Source: Klebsiella terrigena (GTDB lineage: Bacteria > Pseudomonadota > Gammaproteobacteria > Enterobacterales > Enterobacteriaceae). From it: 64,000 bases of DNA. Shown here in pieces: positions 32,773 through 42,162 of this stretch. The notes under the pieces were generated by a model. That model saw only the letters and a list, made by a program, of their open reading frames with translations, had not been told where the DNA came from and did not search any database. The first letter of the stretch is position 1. The number at the start of each line of letters is the position of its first letter. The position numbers and the translations under genes were made by a program. The stretch spans positions 62,001 through 126,000 of the forward strand of contig NZ_BJNO01000013.1 of the NCBI RefSeq assembly GCF_006539725.1, in the 5' to 3' direction.

Positions 32773-34854
32773 ATGCAAAGCCGTCTGCTGGATACTGTCC
32801 CGCTCAACACGTTAACCGGCGTTGGCGCAGCGCAGAGCAGCAAGCTGGCGAAAATCGGCCTGCACACCGTGCAGGATCTGCTGCTGCATCTGCCGCTACG
32901 CTACGAAGACCGCACCCAGCTCTATCAAATCGGTGACCTGCTGCCGGGGGTCTACGCTACCGTTGAAGGCGAAGTGCTCAACAGCAACATCACCTTCGGC
33001 GGCCGCCGGATGATGACCTGCCAGATAAGCGATGGCTCCGGAATTCTCACCATGCGCTTCTTTAACTTCAACGCCGCGATGAAAAACAGCCTTGCCGCCG
33101 GCCGCCGGGTGCTGGCCTACGGCGAAGCGAAGCGCGGCAAATACGGCGCGGAGATGATCCACCCGGAATACCGCGTGCAGGGCGATATGAGCACCCCCGA
33201 CCTGCAGGAGACCCTGACTCCGGTCTACCCCACCACCGAAGGTATCAAACAGGCCACGCTGCGTAAGCTGACCGATCAGGCGCTGGAACTCCTTGAGACC
33301 TGCGCTATCGCCGAGCTGCTGCCGCCCGAGCTGGCGCAGGGAATGATGAGTCTCCCGGAGGCGCTGCGCACCCTGCACCGCCCGCCGCCGTCGCTCCAGC
33401 TCAGCGAGCTGGAAACCGGTAAGCACCCGGCCCAGCAGCGCTTAATTCTGGAAGAGCTACTGGCGCATAACCTGAGCATGCTGGCGGTTCGCGCCGGCGC
33501 CCAGCGCTTTCACGCCCTGCCGCTCAGCGCCAACGATGGCCTAAAAAACAAGCTGTTGGCTTCCCTGCCCTTTAAACCAACCGGCGCCCAGGAGCGGGTG
33601 ACCGCCGAGATCGAGCGGGATATGGCGCTCGACGTGCCGATGATGCGCCTGGTACAGGGCGACGTCGGCTCCGGCAAAACGCTGGTTGCCGCCCTCGCGG
33701 CGCTGCGGGCCATCGCCCACGGCAGGCAGGTGGCGCTGATGGCGCCGACGGAGCTGCTGGCGGAGCAGCACGCTGCCAACTTCCGCAGCTGGTTTGCGCC
33801 GCTGGGCGTTGAGGTTGGCTGGCTGGCCGGCAAACAAAAAGGCAAGGCGCGTCAGGCGCAGCAGGATGCCATCGCCAGCGGGCAGGTGCAGATGATTGTC
33901 GGCACCCACGCCATTTTTCAGGAGCAGGTCCAGTTTAGCGGCCTGGCGCTGGTGATTATCGATGAACAGCACCGCTTCGGGGTGCATCAGCGCCTCGCGC
34001 TGTGGGAAAAGGGCCAGCAGCAGGGCTTCCATCCGCATCAGCTGATCATGACCGCCACTCCCATTCCGCGCACCCTGGCGATGACCGCCTACGCCGACCT
34101 CGACACCTCGACGATCGACGAGCTGCCGCCGGGCCGTACGCCGGTCACCACGGTGGCCATCCCGGATACCCGCCGCAGCGATATTATCGACCGCGTGCGC
34201 AATGCCTGTACCCAGGAAGGGCGTCAGGCCTACTGGGTCTGTACGCTGATTGAAGAGTCGGACCTGCTGGAAGCCCAGGCGGCGGAAGCCACCTGGGAAG
34301 AGCTGAAGCTGGCGCTGCCGGAGCTCAATATCGGCCTGGTGCACGGCCGGATGAAGCCGGCAGACAAGCAGGCGGTCATGCAGGCCTTTAAGCTGGGCGA
34401 GCTGCATCTGCTTATCGCCACCACGGTTATCGAGGTCGGGGTGGACGTGCCTAACGCCAGCCTGATGATTATCGAAAACCCGGAACGCCTGGGGCTGGCG
34501 CAGCTGCACCAGCTCAGAGGCCGCGTCGGGCGTGGCGCGGTAGCCTCCCACTGCGTGCTGCTCTATAAGTCGCCGCTGTCGAAAACCGCCCAGCTGCGCC
34601 TGCAGGTCCTGCGCGATAGCAACGACGGTTTCGTCATCGCGCAAAAGGACCTCGAGATCCGCGGCCCGGGCGAGCTGCTCGGCACCCGACAGACCGGCAC
34701 CGCCGAATTTAAAGTCGCAGATTTACTCCGCGATAAGGCAATGCTCCCCGACGTTCAGCGCATTGCCCGCCATATTCATCAACGCTACCCGCAGCAGGCC
34801 CAGGCGCTTATCGAGCGCTGGATGCCGGAAACCGAACGCTATTCCAACGCCTGA
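32773..34854 (+). CDS. recG: ATP-dependent DNA helicase RecG
   Basis: Remodels stalled forks, R-loops and Holliday junctions. 693 residues, the E. coli length. An N-terminal wedge/OB domain (LPLRYEDRTQLYQIGDLLPG) is followed by helicase domains with Walker A GDVGSGKT, DEQH box (VIIDEQHRFGVHQR), TATPIPRTLAM and the C-terminal QLRGRVGRG and TRQTGTAEF motor region. The start ATG is 32773; in-frame codons upstream lie in trmH. In most enterobacteria gltS follows; here glpX does. Confidence 0.98.
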   Translation: MQSRLLDTVPLNTLTGVGAAQSSKLAKIGLHTVQDLLLHLPLRYEDRTQLYQIGDLLPGVYATVEGEVLNSNITFGGRRMMTCQISDGSGILTMRFFNFNAAMKNSLAAGRRVLAYGEAKRGKYGAEMIHPEYRVQGDMSTPDLQETLTPVYPTTEGIKQATLRKLTDQALELLETCAIAELLPPELAQGMMSLPEALRTLHRPPPSLQLSELETGKHPAQQRLILEELLAHNLSMLAVRAGAQRFHALPLSANDGLKNKLLASLPFKPTGAQERVTAEIERDMALDVPMMRLVQGDVGSGKTLVAALAALRAIAHGRQVALMAPTELLAEQHAANFRSWFAPLGVEVGWLAGKQKGKARQAQQDAIASGQVQMIVGTHAIFQEQVQFSGLALVIIDEQHRFGVHQRLALWEKGQQQGFHPHQLIMTATPIPRTLAMTAYADLDTSTIDELPPGRTPVTTVAIPDTRRSDIIDRVRNACTQEGRQAYWVCTLIEESDLLEAQAAEATWEELKLALPELNIGLVHGRMKPADKQAVMQAFKLGELHLLIATTVIEVGVDVPNASLMIIENPERLGLAQLHQLRGRVGRGAVASHCVLLYKSPLSKTAQLRLQVLRDSNDGFVIAQKDLEIRGPGELLGTRQTGTAEFKVADLLRDKAMLPDVQRIARHIHQRYPQQAQALIERWMPETERYSNA

Positions 34855-34858
34855 CGCC

Positions 34859-34878
34859 TCTGCTCCCGCAGGAGCAGA
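34859..34878 (+). terminator. Hairpin at the recG-glpX junction
   Basis: TCTGCTCC (34859-34866) pairs with GGAGCAGA (34871-34878) around CGCA. There is no strong T run, so it may be a weak terminator or an mRNA 3' stabiliser of the trmH-recG transcript. It marks the first rearrangement junction. Confidence 0.5.
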
Positions 34879-34916
34879 CGGCGCCGCGCGCAATTTTCCT
34901 TCAGAACGAGTGAATT

Positions 34917-35927
34917 ATGAAACGAGAACTAGCCATCGAATTTTCGCGTGTTACCGAAGCCGCCGCGCTGGCGGGCTATAAGTGGCTGGGCCGCGGTGAT
35001 AAAAACACCGCCGACGGCGCCGCGGTTAACGCCATGCGTATTATGCTCAACCTGATTAATATCGACGGCACTATCGTCATCGGCGAAGGTGAAATCGATG
35101 AAGCGCCGATGCTCTACATCGGCGAGAAGGTTGGCACCGGCAGCGGCGACGCGGTGGATATCGCCGTCGACCCGATCGAGGGCACGCGGATGACGGCGAT
35201 GGGCCAGGCGAACGCGCTGGCCGTCATGGCAGTTGGCGACAAGGGCTGCTTCCTGAACGCGCCGGACATGTACATGGAAAAGCTGATTGTCGGCCCGGGG
35301 GCAAAAGGGGCGATTGACCTGAATCTGCCGCTGGCCGAAAACCTGCATAACGTGGCAAGCGCGCTGAATAAGCCGCTCAGCGAGCTGACGGTAACCGTGC
35401 TCGCCAAGCCGCGCCATGACGCGGTGATTGCCGAGCTGCAGCAGCTGGGCGTGCGCGTCTTCGCCATTCCCGACGGCGACGTGGCGGCCTCTATTCTGAC
35501 CTGCATGCCGGATAGCGAAGTTGACGTGCTGTACGGTATCGGCGGCGCCCCGGAAGGCGTGGTTTCCGCCGCGGTTATCCGGGCGCTGGACGGCGATATG
35601 CAGGGCCGCCTGCTGGCCCGCCACCACGTCAAGGGCGACAGCGAAGAGAACCGCCGTATCGGCGAGAACGAGCTGGCGCGCTGTAAAGAGATGGGCATTG
35701 AAGCCGGTATCGTACTGCGCCTCGACGAGATGGCGCGCAGCGATAACGTGGTCTTTTCCGCCACCGGGATCACCAAAGGCGACCTGCTGGACGGCATCAC
35801 CCGCAAGGGCAATATGGCCACCACCGAGACGCTGCTGATCCGCGGCAAATCACGCACCATTCGCCGCATCCAGTCCATTCACTATCTCGATCGCAAAGAT
35901 CCGGATATCCAGCTGCACATCCTGTAA
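34917..35927 (+). CDS. glpX: Fructose-1,6-bisphosphatase, class II
   Basis: Hydrolyses fructose 1,6-bisphosphate to fructose 6-phosphate in gluconeogenesis. 336 residues, family length. Metal-binding segments GEGEIDEAPMLYIGE and VDPIEGTRMTAMGQAN are intact. In E. coli it is third gene of glpFKX. Here it starts 62 bases after recG and 11.5 kb from glpF, so it lacks the GlpR/CRP promoter of that operon. No promoter of its own is obvious in the 62-base gap, which makes read-through from the spoT-recG transcript possible. Confidence 0.97.
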   Translation: MKRELAIEFSRVTEAAALAGYKWLGRGDKNTADGAAVNAMRIMLNLINIDGTIVIGEGEIDEAPMLYIGEKVGTGSGDAVDIAVDPIEGTRMTAMGQANALAVMAVGDKGCFLNAPDMYMEKLIVGPGAKGAIDLNLPLAENLHNVASALNKPLSELTVTVLAKPRHDAVIAELQQLGVRVFAIPDGDVAASILTCMPDSEVDVLYGIGGAPEGVVSAAVIRALDGDMQGRLLARHHVKGDSEENRRIGENELARCKEMGIEAGIVLRLDEMARSDNVVFSATGITKGDLLDGITRKGNMATTETLLIRGKSRTIRRIQSIHYLDRKDPDIQLHIL

Positions 35928-35933
35928 GCCATT

Positions 35934-35960
35934 CAGCCTGCGGTCGCGAGCGGCAGGCTG
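35934..35960 (+). terminator. Hairpin after glpX
   Basis: CAGCCTGC (35934-35941) pairs with GCAGGCTG (35953-35960) with an 11-base loop. A T-rich segment follows only some 12 bases later, so termination is plausible but not certain. The remainder of the glpX-fpr gap shows no gene. Confidence 0.5.
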
Positions 35961-36066
35961 AAGCTGACGCTATTATTTGATCAATAGAGCTTTCCGGCCC
36001 CGTTGGGCTGGAAATCTTTGTCGTCTGCAACGAAGATAAGGCAACGCTTCGCAACGGGAGAAGATC

Positions 36067-36813
36067 ATGGCGGACTGGGTTAGCGGCAAAGTAACAAAAG
36101 TGGAATTCTGGACCGACGCGCTGTTTAGTTTGCACGTACGGGCCCCTGTTCATCCGTTTACCGCCGGGCAGTTTGCCAAACTGGGCCTCGACGTTGACGG
36201 CGAGCGCGTCCAGCGCGCCTACTCCTACGTTAACGCCCCGAGCAATCCCGATCTTGAATTCTACCTGGTGACGGTTCCGGAGGGTAAACTCAGCCCGCGG
36301 CTGGCCGCGCTGAAGCCGGGCGATGACGTGCAGATCGTCAGCGAAGCCGCCGGCTTCTTCGTGCTGGAAGAGGTCCCGGATTGCGACACCCTGTGGATGC
36401 TGGCCACCGGCACCGCCATTGGCCCCTACCTGTCGATTCTCGAAGAAGGTAAGGACCTGGAGCGCTTTAAAAACCTGGTGCTGGTCCACGCCGCGCGCTA
36501 TGCCGCCGATCTTAGCTATCTGCTGCAAATGCAGGCGCTGGAGGAGCGGTATAAGGGCAAGCTGCGCATCCAGTCGGTGGTCAGTCGGGAAACCGTACCG
36601 GGCATGCTAACGGGGCGTATTCCGTTCCTGATCGAAACCGGCGCTCTGGAAGAGGCGGTTGGCCTGGCGATGAACGCAGATAATAGCCACGTGATGCTCT
36701 GCGGCAACCCGCAGATGGTGCGGGATACCCAGCAGCTGCTGAAGGAGACCCGGCAGATGAGCAAGCATCTGCGCCGCCGGCCGGGCCATATGACAGCCGA
36801 ACACTACTGGTGA
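36067..36813 (+). CDS. fpr: Ferredoxin/flavodoxin-NADP+ reductase
   Basis: Passes electrons from NADPH to flavodoxin or ferredoxin, supporting radical-SAM enzymes and oxidative-stress repair. 248 residues, as in E. coli. The FAD-binding RAYSYVNAP (RxYS) motif, the NADP-binding ATGTAIGPYLSIL motif and the C-terminal HLRRRPGHMTAEHYW aromatic tail are intact. It follows glpX by 139 bases, keeping the E. coli pairing. It converges on yiiR with no gap. Confidence 0.97.
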   Translation: MADWVSGKVTKVEFWTDALFSLHVRAPVHPFTAGQFAKLGLDVDGERVQRAYSYVNAPSNPDLEFYLVTVPEGKLSPRLAALKPGDDVQIVSEAAGFFVLEEVPDCDTLWMLATGTAIGPYLSILEEGKDLERFKNLVLVHAARYAADLSYLLQMQALEERYKGKLRIQSVVSRETVPGMLTGRIPFLIETGALEEAVGLAMNADNSHVMLCGNPQMVRDTQQLLKETRQMSKHLRRRPGHMTAEHYW

Positions 36814-37242
36814 TCAGGACTCCGCCTTCCAGCGAACGTCCTGCGTCTCTTTACCAAATTTATTTTCGCCCTGGGTGCCGACGAACGCGCCCAGGTCGAT
36901 CAGCATCATCACCATAATCAGCGTCGGCACAAACCGCCCGACAACCCACTGCCAGGCCCCCGGCAGCACCGCCCAGTTCCCGGCCAGCAGCATCCACGCC
37001 AGAACCATCAGCAGCGCCCAGAGACCCGACCTGCCGCGATCGTGCAGCCGTTTGATGGTGACCGCCGCCGTTGGCCAGAGCAGGCACACCAGCATAAAGG
37101 CCGCAGTCTGTAGATTCAGCAAATTTGACCCGGCGAGGGTGAACAGCGCGCTCATGGTCAATACCCAGATAACGATCCAAATCCAGAAATCCCGGCGTCC
37201 AATACGCCCTTTAATTGAGAACATCCACTGCTGTAGGGTCAT
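36814..37242 (-). CDS. yiiR: DUF805 inner-membrane protein YiiR
   Basis: A 142-residue membrane protein of unknown function. It has the DUF805 signature GRIGRRDFWIWIV near the N-terminus, four hydrophobic helices and the LHDRGRSGLWALL segment. Same position and direction as yiiR in E. coli, convergent with fpr. Confidence 0.9.
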   Translation of the reverse strand: MTLQQWMFSIKGRIGRRDFWIWIVIWVLTMSALFTLAGSNLLNLQTAAFMLVCLLWPTAAVTIKRLHDRGRSGLWALLMVLAWMLLAGNWAVLPGAWQWVVGRFVPTLIMVMMLIDLGAFVGTQGENKFGKETQDVRWKAES

Positions 37243-37354
37243 GTTTTATTCCTTACCATCATCATTGGCGTAGTTTACCCTGAAGCGGTGACTTTTTGAC
37301 AAGCGCGACGGTTCCCGTTTTAATCGTCAGCAGGAAAAAAAAGGAAGGACGGGT

Positions 37355-37954
37355 ATGAAGAAGTGGGCAACCTTATGTTTGATTGGGCTGACAGCGTTAT
37401 CTGTCGGCCATAAGGCGCTGTCCGCCGAGCCAGAATCCGCCTCCGCAGCGCCCTATTTGCTCTCCGGCGCGCCGGTCTTTGATATCTCCATCAGCGAGTT
37501 TCGCGAGAAATTCAACGCCGATAACCCCAAACTGCAGCTCAACGAATTTCACGCAATTAGCTCCAGCCGCGACCGGGCTAACCTGACCCGGGCGGCAAGC
37601 AAGATTAACGAAAACCTGTACGCCTCCACCGCCCTGGAGCGCGGCACACTCAAAATCAAATCGATGCAGATTACCTGGCTCCCCGTTCAGGGGCCGGAGC
37701 AGAAGGCGGCAAAGGCGAAAGCGCAGGAGTATATGAGCGCCGTTCTGCGCGCCTTCGTCCCGACATTAAGCCCGGCGCAAAGCGGGCAAAAGCTGCAAAA
37801 ACTGCTCACCGCGGGCAAAGGGAAACGCTACTTCGCCGAAACCGAAGGCGCCATCCGCTATGTGGTAGCAGACAACGGCGAAAAGGGGCTTACCTTCGCT
37901 GTTGAACCGATTAAGCTAGCGCTATCTGAAACGCTGGAGAGCAATAATAAATGA
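37355..37954 (+). CDS. yiiQ: DUF1454 periplasmic protein YiiQ
   Basis: A 199-residue protein of unknown function. The first 23 residues look like a signal peptide (MKKWATLCLIGLTALSVGHK, cleavage near LSA-EP), so it is probably periplasmic. The remainder is soluble, with no recognised catalytic motif. It is conserved in order between yiiR and tpiA, and is divergent from yiiR. Confidence 0.88.
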   Translation: MKKWATLCLIGLTALSVGHKALSAEPESASAAPYLLSGAPVFDISISEFREKFNADNPKLQLNEFHAISSSRDRANLTRAASKINENLYASTALERGTLKIKSMQITWLPVQGPEQKAAKAKAQEYMSAVLRAFVPTLSPAQSGQKLQKLLTAGKGKRYFAETEGAIRYVVADNGEKGLTFAVEPIKLALSETLESNNK

Positions 37955-38061
37955 CAAAAAGCAAAGCCTTTCCAACGACGAAACTCTATACTGTTTGACA
38001 GACCATGCTGCCCCCAGGGGCGGCTATATTCCTTAATTCGCTTATAGCGTGGAGAATTAAA

Positions 38062-38829
38062 ATGCGACATCCTTTAGTGATGGGTAACTGGAAACTGAAC
38101 GGCAGCCGCCACATGGTAAACGAGCTGGTGGCTAACCTGCGTACCGAGCTGGCCGGCGTGACCGGCTGTGCTGTTGCTATCGCTCCGCCGGAAATGTATA
38201 TCGATCTGGCTAAGCATGCGGCAGAAGGCAGCCATATTCACCTGGGCGCGCAGAACGTTGACCTGAACCAGTCCGGCGCATTCACCGGTGAAACCTCTGC
38301 CCAGATGCTGAAAGATGTCGGCGCTGAATACATCATCATCGGCCACTCTGAGCGTCGTACTTACCACAAAGAGTCTGACGAATTTATCGCGAAGAAATTC
38401 GCCGTCCTGAAAGAGCAGGGTCTGATCCCGGTTCTGTGCATCGGTGAAACTGAAGCTGAAAACGAAGCGGGCAAAACGGAAGAAGTTTGCGCACGTCAGA
38501 TTGACGCCGTGCTGAAAACTCAGGGCGCAGCGGCATTCGAAGGCGTGGTTATCGCTTATGAGCCAGTATGGGCTATCGGTACCGGCAAATCCGCTACCCC
38601 GGCTCAGGCTCAGGCCGTACACAAATTTATCCGCGACCACATTGCTAAAGCGGACGCCAAAGTGGCCGAGCAGGTCATCATTCAGTACGGCGGTTCCGTT
38701 AACGCATCTAACGCCGCAGAGCTGTTCACCCAGCCGGACATCGACGGCGCGCTGGTTGGCGGCGCATCGCTGAAAGCAGACGCTTTCGCGGTCATCGTTA
38801 AAGCAGCAGAAGCAGCGAAAAAAGCGTAA
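38062..38829 (+). CDS. tpiA: Triosephosphate isomerase
   Basis: Interconverts dihydroxyacetone phosphate and glyceraldehyde 3-phosphate. The 255-residue TIM barrel has Lys in GNWKLNG, His in IGHSERR, the catalytic Glu in [11 protein letters not shown] and the phosphate loop GGSVNASN. Start ATG 38062 follows GGAG by 8 bases. Codon use is that of a highly expressed gene. A strong terminator follows. Confidence 0.98.
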   Translation: MRHPLVMGNWKLNGSRHMVNELVANLRTELAGVTGCAVAIAPPEMYIDLAKHAAEGSHIHLGAQNVDLNQSGAFTGETSAQMLKDVGAEYIIIGHSERRTYHKESDEFIAKKFAVLKEQGLIPVLCIGETEAENEAGKTEEVCARQIDAVLKTQGAAAFEGVVIAYEPVWAIGTGKSATPAQAQAVHKFIRDHIAKADAKVAEQVIIQYGGSVNASNAAELFTQPDIDGALVGGASLKADAFAVIVKAAEAAKKA

Positions 38830-38864
38830 TTCAATACGCCGGTCACCCGGCGAGATGAACCCGC

Positions 38865-38899
38865 AACCCGGCTTAGCGTAGCGCTAGCCGGGTTTTTTT
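38865..38899 (+). terminator. Terminator after tpiA
   Basis: AACCCGGCT(T)AGCG (38865-38878) pairs with CGCTAGCCGGGTT (38882-38894) with one bulged T, followed by seven T. The T run overlaps the stop codon of the convergent permease gene. Confidence 0.93.
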
Positions 38900-40202
38900 A
38901 TAGTTGCCCCAGCAGCTGATACCACCCGTAGTTCAACGGCAGCAGCAGCAGATAGCTGACCGCCGCCAGCGCAATACACAGCAGCATCCCCGACCGCGCC
39001 GGAACTTTGCCCAGCGCCATCGCCACCACGATAGGCGATGCCTGATACGGCAGCAGCGGCGTCGAATAGCCCAGGACCTGAATCATAATGACGCTCAGCA
39101 GCGGAAAGCCGGTGGCGTCGGCAAAGCTCTGCGCAAAGGTGGTGTACAGCGCGGGTACGCCGTTGGCGGTCATAATAAAGTTCAGGGCGCTGGTGATGCC
39201 GGTGAGGGCAAGGAAGCTGGTAAAAGGACTCTCTTTATCGAGCGGCATAACGTGCAGCAAAGCGTTGCCGACCACGCCGCCAATCCCGGTCTGCGTGACG
39301 GTAATCGCCAGCCCGAGGATCCCGGCGACGTAAATACAGGTGCGAATATTCACCCCCGTGGAGAACTCTTCCCCGCTGATAAACCCCACCCGCGGCAGCA
39401 GCGTAATCACCGCCGCCGCCAGCCCCGTCCAGGCGGGACCAATCCCGTGCCAGCTCTCGCTTACCCAGAGGCTCAATACCACCGCCAGCAGCCAGGAGAG
39501 GCGCTTCTCATCCCGGCTCATCGGCGGCAGCGGCGTCCGCTCCCGCGGCGGATGCGGCCTGCCGGGGAATAGCCAGCAAATCAGCGCAACCAGCGCCGCG
39601 CCCTTCAGCCAGCCCAGCACCGGCGTGTGCAGCAGCAAATACGGCAGATAGTTGAGGTGAATACCGTACGACCCCTCCGCCGCGCCGCTCATCACTAAAT
39701 TTGGCACGTTGGCGGGCAGGATCGTCGCCGACAGCTGGAAGGTGCCGAAGCCGACCGCCAGCGCCAGTCCGTACCAGGCGCGGGTGCCGTCCTCAATCCC
39801 GGCACGCTTCGCCATCGCCGTGACGATCGGCATCAGCAGCGCGATGCGCCCCATATTAGAGGGCATCACGAAGGCCAGGGCATAGCTGAACAGCACCACG
39901 CTGCCCACCATCAGCGGCCAGGAGTCCGTCAGCCTGGCCGACAGCGCCTGCGCCGCCCTGTCCGCCAGGCCGGTTTTACGAATCGCGATCCCGAGGACAA
40001 AGCCGCTGAACACCAGCCAGAACGCCGATGACGCGAAGCCGCCAAAGATAACCTCCGGCGGCGCTATTTTTGCCATCATCGCCGCGGCGAAAAACAGCAG
40101 CGCGGTAATAAATTCCGGCAGCAGGGAGGTCGCCCACAGCAGGATGGTAATGCCGACAATCAGGGAGGGAAGGAACAGAGGGTGAGAAAGCCAGAGCGAC
40201 AT
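38898..40202 (-). CDS. SLC13/DASS-like anion permease
   Basis: A 434-residue inner-membrane protein with about 11-12 helices. The layout fits the ion-transporter superfamily that includes SLC13: a conserved N-terminal LFFAAAMMAKIAPPEVIFGGFASSAFWLVFSGF block, a VMPSNMGRIALLMPI half-loop and a C-terminal mirror block (ITSALNFIMTANGVPAL, then YSTPLLPYQASPIVVAMALG). Its substrate is probably an organic or inorganic anion. It is last in the minus-strand cluster behind the GntR gene (125-base gap) and may be co-regulated. AGGAGACAGGT precedes the ATG. Confidence 0.78.
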   Translation of the reverse strand: MSLWLSHPLFLPSLIVGITILLWATSLLPEFITALLFFAAAMMAKIAPPEVIFGGFASSAFWLVFSGFVLGIAIRKTGLADRAAQALSARLTDSWPLMVGSVVLFSYALAFVMPSNMGRIALLMPIVTAMAKRAGIEDGTRAWYGLALAVGFGTFQLSATILPANVPNLVMSGAAEGSYGIHLNYLPYLLLHTPVLGWLKGAALVALICWLFPGRPHPPRERTPLPPMSRDEKRLSWLLAVVLSLWVSESWHGIGPAWTGLAAAVITLLPRVGFISGEEFSTGVNIRTCIYVAGILGLAITVTQTGIGGVVGNALLHVMPLDKESPFTSFLALTGITSALNFIMTANGVPALYTTFAQSFADATGFPLLSVIMIQVLGYSTPLLPYQASPIVVAMALGKVPARSGMLLCIALAAVSYLLLLPLNYGWYQLLGQL

Positions 40203-40327
40203 ACCTGTCTCCTGTCGTTTTTTTCAGCAAGAATACGACGCCGGGCCAGGCAGGTAAATGCCAGATATGGTGGGGTTATCGGCCGGCCGCCGGCGCTGGG
40301 GTTTATCGCGCTGCGCCGGGCGCGCGG

Positions 40328-41059
40328 CTAGTGGTAGTGAATTTCGCCGAAATATTCCGACAGCACGTAATAGCGGCAGTATTCGAAGGGGATATCCCGC
40401 CCGGCCTGAAACGTCTGACGTGCCACGGAAAGCAGCGGCTTGTTGGCGGCAACCTGCAGCTTCTCGCACAGCTCAGCAGAGGGCAAAATGGCGTCCACTT
40501 TTTCAATCGCCGAGTCGCTGGTGACGTTGAGCAGCGAATAGAGCGAGGTGTGCTCCAACGCCTCAGCCGTGAGCTCAAGACCGGGAAAGAAGCTCAGATC
40601 GAGATAAATCTTCTCATGGTTAAACGGGCGATTATTGAGGTAGCGAATGCGTGAGATAAAAAGATAATGCTGATGCGCGGGCAGGCTCAGGCCATCGGCC
40701 TGGGCGTCACGCGCACGACGCGGCGCGATGTCGAGGATGCGGTTTTCAACGGCGACGCTGGCATCCTGTAAATCGCGGGTAATTCCGCGAAAGGTATGGC
40801 CGTAGTTGACCCCTTCCGGCACGGCGCAAACCACCGAACCGCTCCCGCGCTGCGAGGAGATAATCCCCGCGTTGATAAGCTCGCTCCAGGCCTGCTTCAC
40901 CACGATCAGCGAGACGTGATACTCCCGGGCCAGCTCCTTTTGCGTCGGCAGCTGGCTGCCTAAAGGCAAAGAGCCGTTCTGGATCCGCTGACAGATGATA
41001 AAAAATAGTTGCTTATAAAGCGGGGTAAAGCTCGTTTTATCAACCTGCAAACTACGCAC
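40328..41059 (-). CDS. GntR-family (HutC/UTRA) transcriptional regulator
   Basis: A 243-residue repressor-type regulator. The N-terminal winged helix (PLGSQLPTQKELAREYHVSLIVVKQAWSELINAGII) is followed by a UTRA effector domain (RILDIAPRRARDAQADGLSLPAHQHYLFISRIRYLNNRPFNHE region) that usually senses a phosphorylated sugar or small organic ligand. The start is GTG at 41059. It lies in the same operon as the kinase, hydrolase and symporter, like YegW in E. coli yegTUVW. The 32-bp palindrome at 44597-44628 upstream of the first gene is its likely target. Confidence 0.88.
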   Translation of the reverse strand: MRSLQVDKTSFTPLYKQLFFIICQRIQNGSLPLGSQLPTQKELAREYHVSLIVVKQAWSELINAGIISSQRGSGSVVCAVPEGVNYGHTFRGITRDLQDASVAVENRILDIAPRRARDAQADGLSLPAHQHYLFISRIRYLNNRPFNHEKIYLDLSFFPGLELTAEALEHTSLYSLLNVTSDSAIEKVDAILPSAELCEKLQVAANKPLLSVARQTFQAGRDIPFEYCRYYVLSEYFGEIHYH

Positions 41060-41112
41060 CTCACGTCTTCGCCAGCAGGGGACGCGTTACCGTCCCCGGC
41101 AGGGTGAATTCG

Positions 41113-42153
41113 CTACCCTGCGATCTGTCTGGCCAGTTCTGCCAAATCGAAATGATTCATACGATCCACGGTCGTTAAATAATCGGCGGGAAGAGCGTCC
41201 ACGCCATGGAATGCGCCGGAGATCGCCCCAACCATGGTGGCGACGGTATCAGTATCATTGCCGATATTAACGCCGGAGATAATAGCATCTACGGCAGAAT
41301 TCGGACAACACGCGAACAGGCCGAAAGCCGCCGGTACGGCTTCGCTGACGTGCAGCCCGCTGCCGATGATGTCGGCAAGCTCCACCACCGCCGTTTCCCA
41401 ATGGCGATGCCGCTTACCGATCGCCACGGCCAGCTCAATGCGCCGGGCAACGGACGGCCCGGCAACCATCATCGCGCCCCGCTCTTCGGCCAGCAGATAG
41501 CCCCGCTGCGCGCCGTAAACCCCTGCCGCGATAATGCTGTCGGCATCGGTCTGCGCCCTTAGCGCCTCGCTGGTGGCCGCGGCCATTGCCGCCGCGCCGG
41601 ACATCGCCAGCACGTTGTTATGCGTAAAGCGACAAATCTGCAGCGCGCAGTCAATCGCCGCGTCAAGATTGCCGGGATGCAGCACCGCCGCAGGCCAAAT
41701 CTTCATTGCCGCACCGTTCGTCGCCTCGGCGTTGCCCTTATTAATAATCTGTACGGACTGCTTTTCGCCCTCCAGCTCGCCCTGCAACGAGGCGCGGTTA
41801 TCGTTAAATATCGCCTTCATCGCCGCCCGGGTGGTGGGGCCGGTAAAGTTGGCGTAGTAAGGGTAAGCCAGCCACTGCTGGAACGCCTCGCGCATCGCCT
41901 CGTCGCTGACCTCCCGCCGATGGCGCAGCAGCGCGTCCATGATGTACTTCGCCTGGATAAAATCATCGGTACACATCCCGGCCTCGTTGCAGCGGCCAAA
42001 GGTGTCGGCGGGCGGCTTTTGAAAGGTGGTGACCCAGCCGCCAAAATAGTCCTTTATTTGCTGCTGAGTGCGCACTTCCGTCGCCGCGCCCATTGCGTCC
42101 GCCGCGGCGGCGCCCACCAGGCATCCCAGTATTTTGTTTTGCTCAACGTGCAT
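41113..42153 (-). CDS. ADP-ribosylglycohydrolase-family protein
   Basis: A 346-residue DraG-fold hydrolase. Both metal-binding signatures are present: GAAAADAMGAATE plus TDD (residues 62-64) near the N-terminus and GNDTDT at 298-303 with the following TMVGAISGAFHG. The family cleaves N-glycosidic bonds to ADP-ribose, and several bacterial members sit in sugar operons with unknown substrates. Here it lies 9 bases after the kinase gene, starting at ATG 42153 behind AAGGAG. Predicted to release a sugar that the kinase then phosphorylates; the analogue in E. coli is YegU. Confidence 0.85.
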   Translation of the reverse strand: MHVEQNKILGCLVGAAAADAMGAATEVRTQQQIKDYFGGWVTTFQKPPADTFGRCNEAGMCTDDFIQAKYIMDALLRHRREVSDEAMREAFQQWLAYPYYANFTGPTTRAAMKAIFNDNRASLQGELEGEKQSVQIINKGNAEATNGAAMKIWPAAVLHPGNLDAAIDCALQICRFTHNNVLAMSGAAAMAAATSEALRAQTDADSIIAAGVYGAQRGYLLAEERGAMMVAGPSVARRIELAVAIGKRHRHWETAVVELADIIGSGLHVSEAVPAAFGLFACCPNSAVDAIISGVNIGNDTDTVATMVGAISGAFHGVDALPADYLTTVDRMNHFDLAELARQIAG

Positions 42154-42162
42154 GATGACTCC

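Noticed and set aside
33541-34644. A 367-codon frame antisense to recG
   Set aside because: It lies fully within recG, has no ribosome-binding site and no motif.
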